Positions 16,691 to 24,440 of a stretch of 64,000 bases of DNA are shown one piece after another. The stretch spans positions 1 to 64,000 of the forward strand of contig JAFPZY010000064.1 in NCBI GenBank assembly GCA_017417025.1, written 5' to 3'. Origin of the DNA: Paludibacteraceae bacterium (lineage in GTDB: Bacteria; Bacteroidota; Bacteroidia; Bacteroidales; Paludibacteraceae). Made by a program: the position numbers and the translations under genes. The notes below the pieces were generated by a model. That model saw only the letters and a program-made list of their open reading frames with translations, had not been told where the DNA came from and did not search any database. How positions within the stretch are numbered: the stretch's first letter is position 1; every line of letters starts with the position of its first letter.

Positions 16691-17874
16691 ATGGCAGCCG
16701 TCATCCCGATGGTGAGCACGATGGCGGCCACAAGGAGCATGTCGCCTGCGTGCAGGGCTACGGGGTAGGCGCTGAGCACGTAGTCGGTGCCGTTGCCGAG
16801 TTTGAGCAGGCCGAAGCGCTGCTGGACAAAGCAGAGCGCCACTCCTGTTATCATGCCTGCCAGTGCGCCGAAAGCGGAAACCAGCCAGCCTTCGAGGATG
16901 AAGATGCGCCGTATGAGCATGTCGCCCGCCCCGAGATTACGCAGCGTCTGTATGTCCTGCCGCTTGTCGATGATAAGCATGGCAAGCGAGCAGACGAGGT
17001 TGAAGGCCGCGATGAGCATGATAAAAGAGAGGAGAAGAACGGTGAGCAGTTTCTCTATGCGCAGGATCCTGAAAAAGTCGTGCTGCTGCTCATAGCGGTC
17101 CAGGACGCGGAAGTCTTTGCCGAGCAGGGCTTGTATCTGCTTCTTTGCTTTTTTTGCCTGGCAGTCGGGTGCAAGGCTCACCTCGAGAGCGGTGACCTCG
17201 GAGCCGCTGTAGCTGAAGAGACGGCGCGCCAGCGGAAGAGAGACAAGAATCATCTTGTCGTCGTAGCGCGTCTGGTTCACGGCAAACACTCCGGACATGA
17301 AGCATACCGCCTGCTCGAAACTCTGGTCGGGGCGCAGCATGTTCACTTTCTGCAGGCGCTTGGGGGCGTAGATGTGCAGTCCGCTTACGAAATGCGGGTT
17401 GGCGCCCAGTTGCGCCGCGAGGCCCTGCCCCATGACGGCGCGCTCGAAGGCTCCGTCGAACAGGCTGTAGGAGCCGTCCGTTATGATGGAGTCTATGGAG
17501 GTCATGCTGCGCCAGCGGTCGTCCACGCCTTTGAGGACAGCCGGAAGCTGCCTGCCGGAGAATTCGACAAGAGCCGTTTCCTCAATACATTCCGACAACA
17601 TGCCGACGCACGGGAGCGCGCGCAGTTCGGCGAAGGGGGGGGCGCTGATGTCGAAGTATTTGCCTTCTGCGGCTTCTATGCGCAGGTCAGGGTCGAAGCG
17701 TGAGAACATTTTTTCAATGACCTCTCCGAATCCGTTCATCACGCTGAGCACGCAGACCATTGCCGCAGTGACGACTGCAACTGCGGCGGCACTGACTCCG
17801 CTGACAACCTGAATGGCATTGTGCGTTTTCTTGCCGCGCAGATAGCGCCAGGCTATGTGCATGGCGAGGCGCAT
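16654..17874 (-). CDS. FtsX-like ABC permease of the LolC/LolE type
   Basis: The 406-residue protein has one N-terminal membrane segment (about residues 20-45), a large periplasmic domain (about 50-275) and three C-terminal segments with an FtsX domain (LLLSFIMLIAAFNLVCSLAMLIIDKRQDIQTLRNLGA, then LVSAFGALAGMITGVALCFVQQ). The KRQDIQTLRNLGA segment after the second helix is the coupling-helix region typical of LolC/E. In known systems this permease releases lipoproteins from the inner membrane with LolD. The ATPase is not in the window. It follows rbfA after one base, a usual Bacteroidales order. The C-terminal tail comes from a tandem duplication. Confidence 0.88.
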   Translation of the reverse strand: MRLAMHIAWRYLRGKKTHNAIQVVSGVSAAAVAVVTAAMVCVLSVMNGFGEVIEKMFSRFDPDLRIEAAEGKYFDISAPPFAELRALPCVGMLSECIEETALVEFSGRQLPAVLKGVDDRWRSMTSIDSIITDGSYSLFDGAFERAVMGQGLAAQLGANPHFVSGLHIYAPKRLQKVNMLRPDQSFEQAVCFMSGVFAVNQTRYDDKMILVSLPLARRLFSYSGSEVTALEVSLAPDCQAKKAKKQIQALLGKDFRVLDRYEQQHDFFRILRIEKLLTVLLLSFIMLIAAFNLVCSLAMLIIDKRQDIQTLRNLGAGDMLIRRIFILEGWLVSAFGALAGMITGVALCFVQQRFGLLKLGNGTDYVLSAYPVALHAGDMLLVAAIVLTIGMTAAIFTAHTMKTDTL

Positions 17875-17875
17875 A

Positions 17876-18211
17876 TCAGCTGTGAAGGAGTTGGTCGATA
17901 TGTTCCATCCGTCCGATGGTTTCGTCGAGGTGGAAGTTCAGTTCGGGGATGATGCGCAGCTGGTGGCGTTCAAGTGTGCCCAGTTCGCCGCGGAGCCGGT
18001 GAAGGTCGGCGTTCACGCTGTCCATTATCTCGCGCGAGCGCGTTTCCGGATAAATGCTCAGATACACGTGGGCAATGGCGAGGTCGGGGCTGATGCGCAC
18101 TTCGCTCACCGAGATAAGCACTCCTCCTAACGGCCGTGCGTAGCGCAGGAAGATGTCGCCCAGGTCTTTCTGGATGAGGCGTTCAATTTTTTGTTGTCTT
18201 GTTGTCTGCAT
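17876..18211 (-). CDS. rbfA: Ribosome-binding factor A
   Basis: RbfA is a small KH-domain protein that helps mature the 16S rRNA 5' end in the 30S subunit. The 111-residue sequence shows the family start (RQQKIERLIQKDLGDIFLRYAR), SVSEVRISPDLAIAHVYLSIYPE, the central helix region and the closing ELNFHLDETIGRMEHIDQLL. Length and pattern fit. It lies between rpmH and the permease gene and should be co-transcribed with both. Confidence 0.94.
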   Translation of the reverse strand: MQTTRQQKIERLIQKDLGDIFLRYARPLGGVLISVSEVRISPDLAIAHVYLSIYPETRSREIMDSVNADLHRLRGELGTLERHQLRIIPELNFHLDETIGRMEHIDQLLHS

Positions 18212-18240
18212 AGTTGTTCAGGTTTGATTACTGACAAGAA

Positions 18241-18266
18241 GGGAAAGGAGACCGCTCTCTTTTCCC
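18241..18266 (-). promoter_or_regulatory. Hairpin between rpmH and rbfA, possible attenuator
   Basis: The minus strand can form a stem of about 12 bp with one mismatch (AGGGAAAAGAGA against TCTCCTTTCCCT) between rpmH and rbfA. No T-run follows, so it is not a typical terminator. It could reduce read-through or protect the rpmH message. Confidence 0.4.
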
Positions 18267-18305
18267 TCTGTTTGGCTGATGTACGCCGTATCACCGGTCT
18301 GCAAT

Positions 18306-18382
18306 AAATGTCAATTGTCCTTCCCTTCAGACAGTTCTCCGAAGGCGGGAGGATTTGTCAATTGTCAGATATCAATTGTCAA
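18306..18382. repeat. TCAATTGTCAATT repeat family copy
   Basis: TGTCAATTGTC occurs at about 18309 and 18357, with ATCAATTGTCAATT at 18371-18384, interrupted by an unrelated 40-base stretch. The last unit overlaps the rpmH stop codon. Related copies are at 3677-3730 and 61806-61840. Confidence 0.6.
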
Positions 18383-18541
18383 TTAACGTTTGTGCCGGCC
18401 TTCGTCTGCAACGGTGAGTTTTTTGCGGCCTTTAGCGCGGCGTGCTGCAAGTACGCGGCGGCCGTTGGCTGTAGCCATTCTCTCAAGGAAGCCGTGCTTG
18501 TTGCGGCGTTTGCGCTGTGAGGGTTGGAATGTGCGTTTCAT
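18383..18541 (-). CDS. rpmH: 50S ribosomal protein L34
   Basis: This 52-residue gene starts with ATG at 18541. The product begins [18 protein letters not shown] and continues [29 protein letters not shown], the canonical L34 sequence of Bacteroidota, ending in a short basic tail (GRHKR). It is a structural protein of the large ribosomal subunit. A promoter lies about 150 bases upstream, and rbfA follows after about 170 bases. Confidence 0.96.
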   Translation of the reverse strand: MKRTFQPSQRKRRNKHGFLERMATANGRRVLAARRAKGRKKLTVADEGRHKR

Positions 18542-18693
18542 CGTATTCTCTGTTTTATGCCCGCTCTGTTCCGAATCCGGCCTTCATGCGTGCCGGTCTT
18601 AACGGGCTGTTAGTTAATATTTCTGTCGTTGCGTCTTGCGTCTTCCGGCTGCGTGAGTAGCCGTTTACAGCAGCTGAAAGGCGAAAAAGCATG

Positions 18694-18725
18694 CAAAGGT
18701 ACGCTGTTTTTTTCACTCCCGCAAA
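18694..18725 (-). promoter_or_regulatory. Bacteroidota-type promoter for rpmH-rbfA and downstream genes
   Basis: On the minus strand TTTG (18725-18722), 20 bases, then TACCTTTG (18701-18694). The leader to the rpmH ATG is about 145 bases. The rest of the spacer 18542-18798 shows no gene. Confidence 0.72.
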
Positions 18726-18798
18726 TTTTTCTGCAAAAAAATCTCTATAGTCCTGATAATCAAGTCGGAGTTTTTTAGCGGGGAATTTTCGGCGTGTG

Positions 18799-19131
18799 CT
18801 AATTCCGGGAGTTTTGGCGTATGATTTCTGCGATGACGAAATTACGGAGGACGGTGTAGGGCTTTTTGGCGGTCTGTTTCTGCTCTTCAAAGCGTTTGAG
18901 CCATTGGTCTTTGCGCTGTGTGTCTGCCAGTTCGTTTTCCGCCAGCCTGACTGCGTTGGCGAAATTGGAAGAGAGGTCACGCTGGTGTGAAGTTATTTTC
19001 TTCGGGTTTTTGTGTTGTGGGTAGTGTGAAACGACCGTTTTGCCGAAACGCGTGCAGAAATAGGTGTCGTTTGCACTGCCGAGCCTGCCGTTGATGGCGG
19101 CGAAGGGTACTTCGAGGTCTGCTTTTGCCAT
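18799..19131 (-). CDS. Small basic conserved hypothetical protein, 110 residues
   Basis: The 110-residue product begins MAKADLEVPFAAINGRLGSA and has a central TRFGKTVVSHYPQHKNP stretch followed by a helical part (SSNFANAVRLAENELADTQRKDQWLKRFEEQKQ). The GRLGS...GKTVV..P..KNP..T..Q...F..A layout resembles a group of short Bacteroidota proteins I know only as hypothetical. It has no signal peptide or membrane segment. It has its own promoter and a leader that holds an 11-bp array (19184-19232). Function unknown. Confidence 0.7.
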   Translation of the reverse strand: MAKADLEVPFAAINGRLGSANDTYFCTRFGKTVVSHYPQHKNPKKITSHQRDLSSNFANAVRLAENELADTQRKDQWLKRFEEQKQTAKKPYTVLRNFVIAEIIRQNSRN

Positions 19132-19183
19132 AGTGATGTCGTTTTTTTGTCAGGGTTATATTATGGTTCTATCGGCATTTGAT

Positions 19184-19232
19184 GCCGTCCTTTTGCCGTC
19201 TTTTTGCCGTCCTTTTGCCGTCCTTTTGCCGT
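19184..19232. repeat. 11-bp tandem array, 5 units (GCCGTCCTTTT)
   Basis: GCCGT starts at 19184, 19195, 19206, 19217 and 19228, an exact 11-bp period; the second unit differs by one base. The array lies in the predicted leader RNA of the 110-residue protein gene, where it reads AAAAGGACGGC on the transcribed strand. Confidence 0.85.
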
Positions 19233-19254
19233 AATCGACAGTGAAAAGACGGTG

Positions 19255-19286
19255 CAAAGGTATGATATTATTTCGGAATGTGCAAA
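19255..19286 (-). promoter_or_regulatory. Bacteroidota-type promoter for the 110-residue protein gene
   Basis: On the minus strand TTTG (19286-19283), 20 bases, then TACCTTTG (19262-19255). It directs a leader of about 120 bases containing the 11-bp array. Confidence 0.68.
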
Positions 19287-19349
19287 AAAAAAGTCCGTTT
19301 TTTTTGCCGGAAGCGGGGAGGAGGGGAGAAAAAGATTGCTTTTATGTTG

Positions 19350-19460
19350 CTTTTTTGGGCTTTCGGTATTGCTTTTTGGGGGCTTTCGGTCTTGCTTCTT
19401 GGGGCTTTCGGTATTGCTTTTTGGGGAGAAAAGTGTATTTTTGGAAGAAAAGTGTATTTT
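19350..19460. repeat. Tandem repeats upstream of the dnaN promoter
   Basis: GGCTTTCGGT recurs at 19358, 19381 and 19403 in 22-23 bp units (gggctttcggtattgctttt type). It is followed by two copies of AGAAAAGTGTATTTT starting at 19427 and 19446. No gene is seen here; the tract fills the space between the divergent promoters at 19255-19286 and 19463-19494. Confidence 0.65.
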
Positions 19461-19462
19461 AA

Positions 19463-19494
19463 TTTGCATATATGAAAAAAAGTCCTTATCTTTG
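19463..19494 (+). promoter_or_regulatory. dnaN: Bacteroidota-type promoter for the dnaN operon
   Basis: TTTG (19463-19466), 20 bases, then TATCTTTG (19487-19494). The transcript would begin near 19500 and carry a leader of about 205 bases that is almost entirely tandem repeats. Confidence 0.75.
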
Positions 19495-19562
19495 CACACT
19501 TAAAGCGCGTGACGTGGCACACTTAAAGCACGTGACGTGGCACACTTAAAGCACGTGACGTG
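19494..19562. repeat. 23-bp tandem repeat, 3 copies, in the dnaN leader
   Basis: Units start with GCACACTTAAAGC at 19494, 19517 and 19540, each ending in a CGTGACGTG motif. The first unit overlaps the end of the promoter -7 element. The core CACGTG is palindromic. Confidence 0.8.
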
Positions 19563-19586
19563 TGTGAGGGCGGTGCGCAGGCATGC

Positions 19587-19667
19587 TGCACGCGAGATTG
19601 GCAGACGCGGGTCTGCACGCGAGATTGGCAGACGCGGGTCTGCACGCGAGATTGGCAGGCGCGTGTC
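19587..19667. repeat. 27-bp tandem repeat, 3 copies, in the dnaN leader
   Basis: Units start with TGCACGCGAGATTGGCAG at 19587, 19614 and 19641; the third differs at its end (GGCGCGTG). The unit length is a multiple of three and the repeat is open in the dnaN frame (HARLADAGL three times), but the dnaN start lies downstream. Confidence 0.85.
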
Positions 19668-19708
19668 TGCACATAGAAAAGAAACATAAACTAAAAAACA
19701 AAAGAAAT

Positions 19709-20833
19709 ATGAAATTCGAAGTATCAAGTTCAAGTTTGTTCAGTCAGCTTCAGGCTGTCAGCCGCGTTATTGTACCCAAGAACAGTCTAAAGATTCTTGA
19801 GGATGTTTTGTTCGAGCTTAACGGCAGTCTCCTCACCATGACCGCCTCCGACGGGGAGACGACCATCCGCACCTCGATGGATGTCCAGGCAGCGGAGGGC
19901 GGGGGCAAGGTGGCTTTCGGCGCAAAACTCCTGCTCGACACCCTGCGCGAGTTCCCCGAGCAGCCGCTCACATTCGTAATAGACGAGCAGAACTTCGGGC
20001 TGAGCATCACGTCGTCAAACGGTAACTACAGTTTTGTGGGCGAGAACGGCGACGAGTATCCCGAGATGCCCGTAGAAGAGAACGGGGGACACTCGTTTGC
20101 CATGCCCGCCGAGAGCCTGCTTGACGCAATCAACAAGACGATATTCTGCACGGCGGACGACGAGTTGCGTCCGGTGATGAACGGTATATTCTTCGACCTG
20201 CGTCCCGAATATCTGGCCATGGTGGCTACGGATGCTCACCGTTTAGTGAAACTGCTCCGGCCCGCCATCAAGTCGGAAGAGGCTATACAGTTCATTCTCC
20301 CGAAGAAGCCTGCCGCACTGCTGAAGAACGTGCTTGCGAAAGAGACGGATGAGGTGACAGTGTCCTGCGGAGCGAAGAACGTGCGCTTCGCCTTCGGGCG
20401 CACCCTGATGGTCTGCAGGCAGATAGAGGGGAAGTTCCCCAACTACGATGCCGTCATTCCGCAAAACAACCAGAACGTGGTGATGGTGGACAGGCAGACC
20501 ATGTACAACGCCTGCAAGCGCGTTTCCGTCTTCGCCAACTCAAGCACCGGCCAGCTGAAACTCGCCCTGAGCGAAAACAGCATACGTATTTCGGCGCAGG
20601 ATATAGACTTTTCGACCAGCGCCGAGGAGACCATCAGCTGCTCTTACGAGGGAATGCCGATGGCCATCGGTTTCAAGGCTCCTTTCCTCATAGAGATTCT
20701 GGGCCTGCTGACCTCTCCGGAGGTGCGTCTGGAACTGGCCGACCCCGCCCGCGCAGGTCTGATACTGCCCTCGGAGGACGCGGAAGACGAGAAACTGCTC
20801 ATGCTGCTCATGCCGATGCTGCTTAACGACTAA
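19709..20833 (+). CDS. dnaN: DNA polymerase III beta subunit (sliding clamp)
   Basis: DnaN forms the ring that holds the replicase on DNA. The 374-residue sequence starts MKFEVSSSSLFSQLQAVSRVIVPKNSLKILEDVLFEL and shows the three clamp domains, ending in the typical LLMPMLLND. I chose ATG 19709 since it gives the family N-terminus and normal length; the same frame is open upstream through the 27-bp repeats, but that extension has no family match. No dnaA is nearby, so this is not evidence for an origin. Exonuclease, DUF4954, rnz and radA follow closely on the same strand. Confidence 0.97.
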   Translation: MKFEVSSSSLFSQLQAVSRVIVPKNSLKILEDVLFELNGSLLTMTASDGETTIRTSMDVQAAEGGGKVAFGAKLLLDTLREFPEQPLTFVIDEQNFGLSITSSNGNYSFVGENGDEYPEMPVEENGGHSFAMPAESLLDAINKTIFCTADDELRPVMNGIFFDLRPEYLAMVATDAHRLVKLLRPAIKSEEAIQFILPKKPAALLKNVLAKETDEVTVSCGAKNVRFAFGRTLMVCRQIEGKFPNYDAVIPQNNQNVVMVDRQTMYNACKRVSVFANSSTGQLKLALSENSIRISAQDIDFSTSAEETISCSYEGMPMAIGFKAPFLIEILGLLTSPEVRLELADPARAGLILPSEDAEDEKLLMLLMPMLLND

Positions 20834-20836
20834 GCC

Positions 20837-21634
20837 ATGAGACTGCGTTTGACCCGCCCGCTTGTGTTCTTCGACCTTGAGACAACAGGACTGAACATAG
20901 GCAGGGACAGAATAGTGGAACTGAGCTATTACAAAGTTTACCCCGACGGCACGAGCGAAGGGAAGACCTATCGCGTCAAGCCGACCGTCGTGTCGCTTGA
21001 CGGGAAAGAGGTGCAGATGCACATTCCCGATGAGGCGGCGGCCGTGCACGGCATCCACGACGAGGACGTGGCGCAGTGCCCGACCTTCAAGGAGATAGCG
21101 GCGCAGCTGTGGGAAGTGATGGAAGACTCCGACCTTGCCGGCTACAACAGCACGCACTTCGATGTGCCTCTCCTTGCAGAGGAGTTCATGCGCGCGGGAG
21201 TGAACGCCGACCTGAAAAGGAAAAACCTGCTGGACGCATACACCATCTTCCAGCAGCACGAGCCGCGTAACCTGACCGCCGCCTACAAGTTCTACTGCGG
21301 CAAGAACCTTGAGGACGCGCACTCGGCCGACGCGGACACGATGGCCGCATACGAGGTGTTCGCCGCCCAGACAGAGCGATATGACGACATGCCTGAAACA
21401 GTGGAAGAACTGGCACAGAAACTGCAGGGGGACCACCGTTATGCCGACTTTGCAGGGAGGGTGGAACTGGACAGGGACGGCAAGGAGGTGTTCACCTTCG
21501 GCAAGTACCGCGGACAGCGGGTCGAGGATGTGTTCAGGCGTGACACAGGGTACTACAGATGGCTCATAGACAGTGACTTCCCGCAATATACGAAAAACGT
21601 TTTCACACGCATATTTATCGGACTGAGAAAATGA
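20837..21634 (+). CDS. DnaQ-like 3'-5' exonuclease with a C-terminal DUF3820-like tail
   Basis: The 265-residue protein is a DEDDh exonuclease: motif I FFDLETTGLN near residue 12, motif II NSTHFDVPLLAEEF near 100, motif III AHSADADTMAAYEV near 157. The last 70 residues (VFTFGKYRGQRVEDVFRRDTGYYRWLIDSDFP) resemble the small DUF3820-type module often joined to such nucleases. It probably proofreads or trims DNA. It starts three bases after dnaN, an order common in Bacteroidales, which supports a link with the replicase; it could also serve a repair role. Confidence 0.88.
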   Translation: MRLRLTRPLVFFDLETTGLNIGRDRIVELSYYKVYPDGTSEGKTYRVKPTVVSLDGKEVQMHIPDEAAAVHGIHDEDVAQCPTFKEIAAQLWEVMEDSDLAGYNSTHFDVPLLAEEFMRAGVNADLKRKNLLDAYTIFQQHEPRNLTAAYKFYCGKNLEDAHSADADTMAAYEVFAAQTERYDDMPETVEELAQKLQGDHRYADFAGRVELDRDGKEVFTFGKYRGQRVEDVFRRDTGYYRWLIDSDFPQYTKNVFTRIFIGLRK

Positions 21635-23622
21635 CATACCGACCACTGACACAGGAAGAAAAACAGATACTTGAAAAGAACGGCTGCTCGTCGGAGGACT
21701 GGTCGCGCGTTCAGGTGAAAGACGGTTTCAACCCCGAGTACGTGCATGACGCGCGGTTCTCCGGAGACATCAGGCTCGGAGTGTTCAGGCGCGAAATAGC
21801 CCTGCCTGGCGGCGTGAATGTGCACTCGGGCATCTGGCACGCCATGATTCACAACTGCACCATAGGCGACGACTGCCACTTCTACAACATCCACAACTAC
21901 ATAGCCAACTACCGCATCGGGGACAACACCTGCATAGAAAACGTGAATGCCGTGCTGGTGGACGGGCGCACCACCTTCGGCAACGGCATACGCGTGCCTG
22001 TGATGAACGAGGGCGGCGGACGCGAAATACCTATTTTCGACCGCCTCTCAGCCTCACTTGCATATATCCTGACCCTCTACAGGCACCGCCCGAAACTCAT
22101 ACAGCGCCTGGACGAGCTGATTGACGAATATGCCGAGGCGCAGGCAGACACGATGGGGACGATAGGCAGCCATGTGAAAATACTGAACACGGGGTCTATC
22201 AAGAACGTGCGCATTGGCGACTATGCGCAGATAACCGGCACGTCAAGACTCAAGAACGGCTCTGTAAACTCCAACGTGCATGCGCCCGTCAAACTCGGGT
22301 CGGGGGTCAAGTGCGCCGACTTCATCATCTCCTCCGGCGTGGAAATAGGGGACTCGACCATAGTAGAGAAATGTTTTGTGGGGCAGGGCTGCATATTCGA
22401 CAAGCACTATTCTGCCGGCGACTCGCTCTTCTTCTCGAACTGCCAGGGGATGCACGGAGAGGCGGCCGCGATTTTTGCCGGGCCATACACCGTGACACAC
22501 CACAAGTCCACACTCCTCATAGCGGGCATGTTCTCTTTCCTCAACGCCGGTTCGGGCAGCAACCAGAGCAACCACATGTACAAGCTGGGCCCCATACATC
22601 AGGGCATTGCCGAGCGCGGAGCGAAGACGACATCAGACTCTTATCTGCTGTGGCCGAGCAAGATAGGGGCTTTCAGCCTCGTCATGGGGAGGCATACCAA
22701 CCACGCTGACACAAGCGACCTGCCATTCTCCTACCTCATCGAGAACAATTCCGAGTCCTTCCTCGTGCCGGGAGCCAACCTGCGCACTGTGGGCACCATA
22801 AGAGACGCGCAGAAATGGCCGAAGCGCGACCTGAGAACCGACCCCGACCTGCTCGACCTGATAAACTACAACCTGCTCTCGCCTTACACAGTCAGGAAAA
22901 TGTGGCGCGGGCGGGAGATACTACGCGAGATACAAAGCATAAGCGGTACTAACACAGAAGTTTACGGCTACCACAACTGCAAGATAAGAAACTCTTCGCT
23001 GGTTCATGGCATAGACCTTTATAATATAGGAATAGCGAAGTTCCTCGGCAACTCTCTCATCACACGTATCGACCGCGGCGACATCAACTCGCTTGGCGAC
23101 TTGAGGCGCAGACTCCGCCCTGACACGCAGACAGGAGTCGGCGAATGGGTGGACATGGCCGGACTAATAGCCCCCAAAGAGGCTGTGCAACAGCTGTTGG
23201 ACGATATAGAAAGCGGGAAAGAGGACCTCGACGGGATAAGGAGGCGGCTTGAAGAACTGCACCGCAACTACTATTCTTACGAGTGGACATGGGCCGCCGG
23301 CAAACTGACGCAGATATGGGGCTGCGAGGTGGACGAAGTCAGCATAGAGCAGGTGAAAAAGACCATCAAAGAGTGGAAAGAGGCAGTGGTGAAACTCGAC
23401 AAAATGGTGTATGAAGATGCACGCAAAGAGTTTGACCTGAACAGCCAGACCGGCTTCGGGGCTGACGGCGATGCGAGCCAGCAACAGGCTGATTTCGAGT
23501 CGGTAAGAGGCAACTTCGAGAACAACTCGTTTGTCAAGGCGGTCACCGAGCATATAGAGCGCAAGTCCGCTCTGGGCAAGCGTATTCTTGAGAAACTGGA
23601 CACACTGACAGACGAAGCATGA
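21631..23622 (+). CDS. DUF4954 family protein with left-handed beta-helix repeats
   Basis: The product of 663 residues matches the DUF4954 type found in Bacteroidota: an N-terminal helical part, hexapeptide-like repeats (CTIGDDCHFYNIHNYIANYRIGDNTCIENVNAV and later VRIGDYAQITGTSRLKNGSVNS) that predict a left-handed beta-helix, a conserved H/N-rich core (GRHTNHADTSDLPFSYLIENNSESFLVPG) and a C-terminal coiled region. Hexapeptide folds are typical of acyl- or sugar-nucleotidyl transferases, but no substrate is known. It overlaps the exonuclease stop and the rnz start by four bases each (ATGA), so expression is tightly coupled. No signal peptide; cytoplasmic. Confidence 0.88.
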   Translation: MTYRPLTQEEKQILEKNGCSSEDWSRVQVKDGFNPEYVHDARFSGDIRLGVFRREIALPGGVNVHSGIWHAMIHNCTIGDDCHFYNIHNYIANYRIGDNTCIENVNAVLVDGRTTFGNGIRVPVMNEGGGREIPIFDRLSASLAYILTLYRHRPKLIQRLDELIDEYAEAQADTMGTIGSHVKILNTGSIKNVRIGDYAQITGTSRLKNGSVNSNVHAPVKLGSGVKCADFIISSGVEIGDSTIVEKCFVGQGCIFDKHYSAGDSLFFSNCQGMHGEAAAIFAGPYTVTHHKSTLLIAGMFSFLNAGSGSNQSNHMYKLGPIHQGIAERGAKTTSDSYLLWPSKIGAFSLVMGRHTNHADTSDLPFSYLIENNSESFLVPGANLRTVGTIRDAQKWPKRDLRTDPDLLDLINYNLLSPYTVRKMWRGREILREIQSISGTNTEVYGYHNCKIRNSSLVHGIDLYNIGIAKFLGNSLITRIDRGDINSLGDLRRRLRPDTQTGVGEWVDMAGLIAPKEAVQQLLDDIESGKEDLDGIRRRLEELHRNYYSYEWTWAAGKLTQIWGCEVDEVSIEQVKKTIKEWKEAVVKLDKMVYEDARKEFDLNSQTGFGADGDASQQQADFESVRGNFENNSFVKAVTEHIERKSALGKRILEKLDTLTDEA

Positions 23623-24428
23623 CAACCGGCAAACTGACCATATTGGGCTGCGGCTCCGCTATGCCGACGTTCCAGAACTCGCCTTCGGGACAAATACTGG
23701 AACTATGCGACAAGGCTTTTATGATTGACTGCGGTGAAGGCGTGCAACTGACTCTGCGGAGGATGGGGCTGAAGACTGCGCGCCTGTACAATATCTTTGT
23801 CAGCCATCTGCACGGAGACCACTGCTTCGGGCTGATAGGGCTGATATCCACTCTCGGCATGATGTCGCGCCGGCAACCTCTGCACATCTATGCCCATGCA
23901 GACCTTGAGAAACTGCTGCGCCCCTTGCTCGACTACCACTGCCAGGACCTCAGTTTCGAGGTTGTCTTCCATGCCATCAACCCGCGCAAGGCGGAGGTGG
24001 TTTATGAGGACAGGACGGTGAGCGTGAGCACTATACCGCTGAAACACAAAGTGCCATGCTGCGGCTTCCTCTTCACAGAGAAGCACCGGCGCGCAGACGG
24101 GAACGGCGGTTTTTACGTCGAGAGCAGAAGGCGGTATGCTTATTGCTCCGACACTATGTACACAGAGAAAATACTGCCACTCATAGAGGGGACGGACACT
24201 CTTTTCCACGAAGCGACATACACGGAGCAATATGCCGACAAATGCAAACTGACGATGCATTCGACAGCACGGCAGGCTGCAGAAATAGCGAAGAAAGCCG
24301 CTGTGGGACAGCTGATTATAGGTCACTACTCCGCACGGGTGGATGACCACGGGCTGTTTCTGCAGGAGGCGAAAGAGGTGTTCCCAGACACGCTGATGGC
24401 GGAGGAAAGGCAGCAATATCAAATCTGA
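23619..24428 (+). CDS. rnz: Ribonuclease Z, shortened form without the flexible arm
   Basis: RNase Z removes the 3' trailer of tRNA precursors. The 269-residue product has the metallo-beta-lactamase metal motif SHLHGDHCFGL near residue 63, the family start GCGSAMP, the later Asp in YAYCSDT, and the closing LIIGHYSAR. Family members in Bacteroidales have about 305 residues. The missing part lies between GFLFTEK and RRYAYCSDT, where only about 17 residues remain in place of about 50; this is where the GP-containing flexible arm that binds tRNA emerges. The metal site is complete. It may be a reduced RNase Z or a related phosphodiesterase with other substrates. Confidence 0.85.
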   Translation: MTTGKLTILGCGSAMPTFQNSPSGQILELCDKAFMIDCGEGVQLTLRRMGLKTARLYNIFVSHLHGDHCFGLIGLISTLGMMSRRQPLHIYAHADLEKLLRPLLDYHCQDLSFEVVFHAINPRKAEVVYEDRTVSVSTIPLKHKVPCCGFLFTEKHRRADGNGGFYVESRRRYAYCSDTMYTEKILPLIEGTDTLFHEATYTEQYADKCKLTMHSTARQAAEIAKKAAVGQLIIGHYSARVDDHGLFLQEAKEVFPDTLMAEERQQYQI

Positions 24429-24440
24429 CAAAAAGTACTG

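Noticed and set aside
19184..19667. CRISPR array upstream of dnaN
   Set aside because: Units are directly adjacent with no unique spacers, periods are 11, 23 and 27 bp, and no cas gene is present.
19583..19708. N-terminal extension of DnaN with three HARLADAGL repeats
   Set aside because: The frame is open only because the repeat unit is 27 bp. DnaN normally begins MKFEVSS, and no family member has this extension.
19463..20833. Chromosomal origin next to dnaN
   Set aside because: dnaA is not adjacent and no cluster of DnaA boxes was seen in the spacer; dnaN is often apart from the origin in Bacteroidota.
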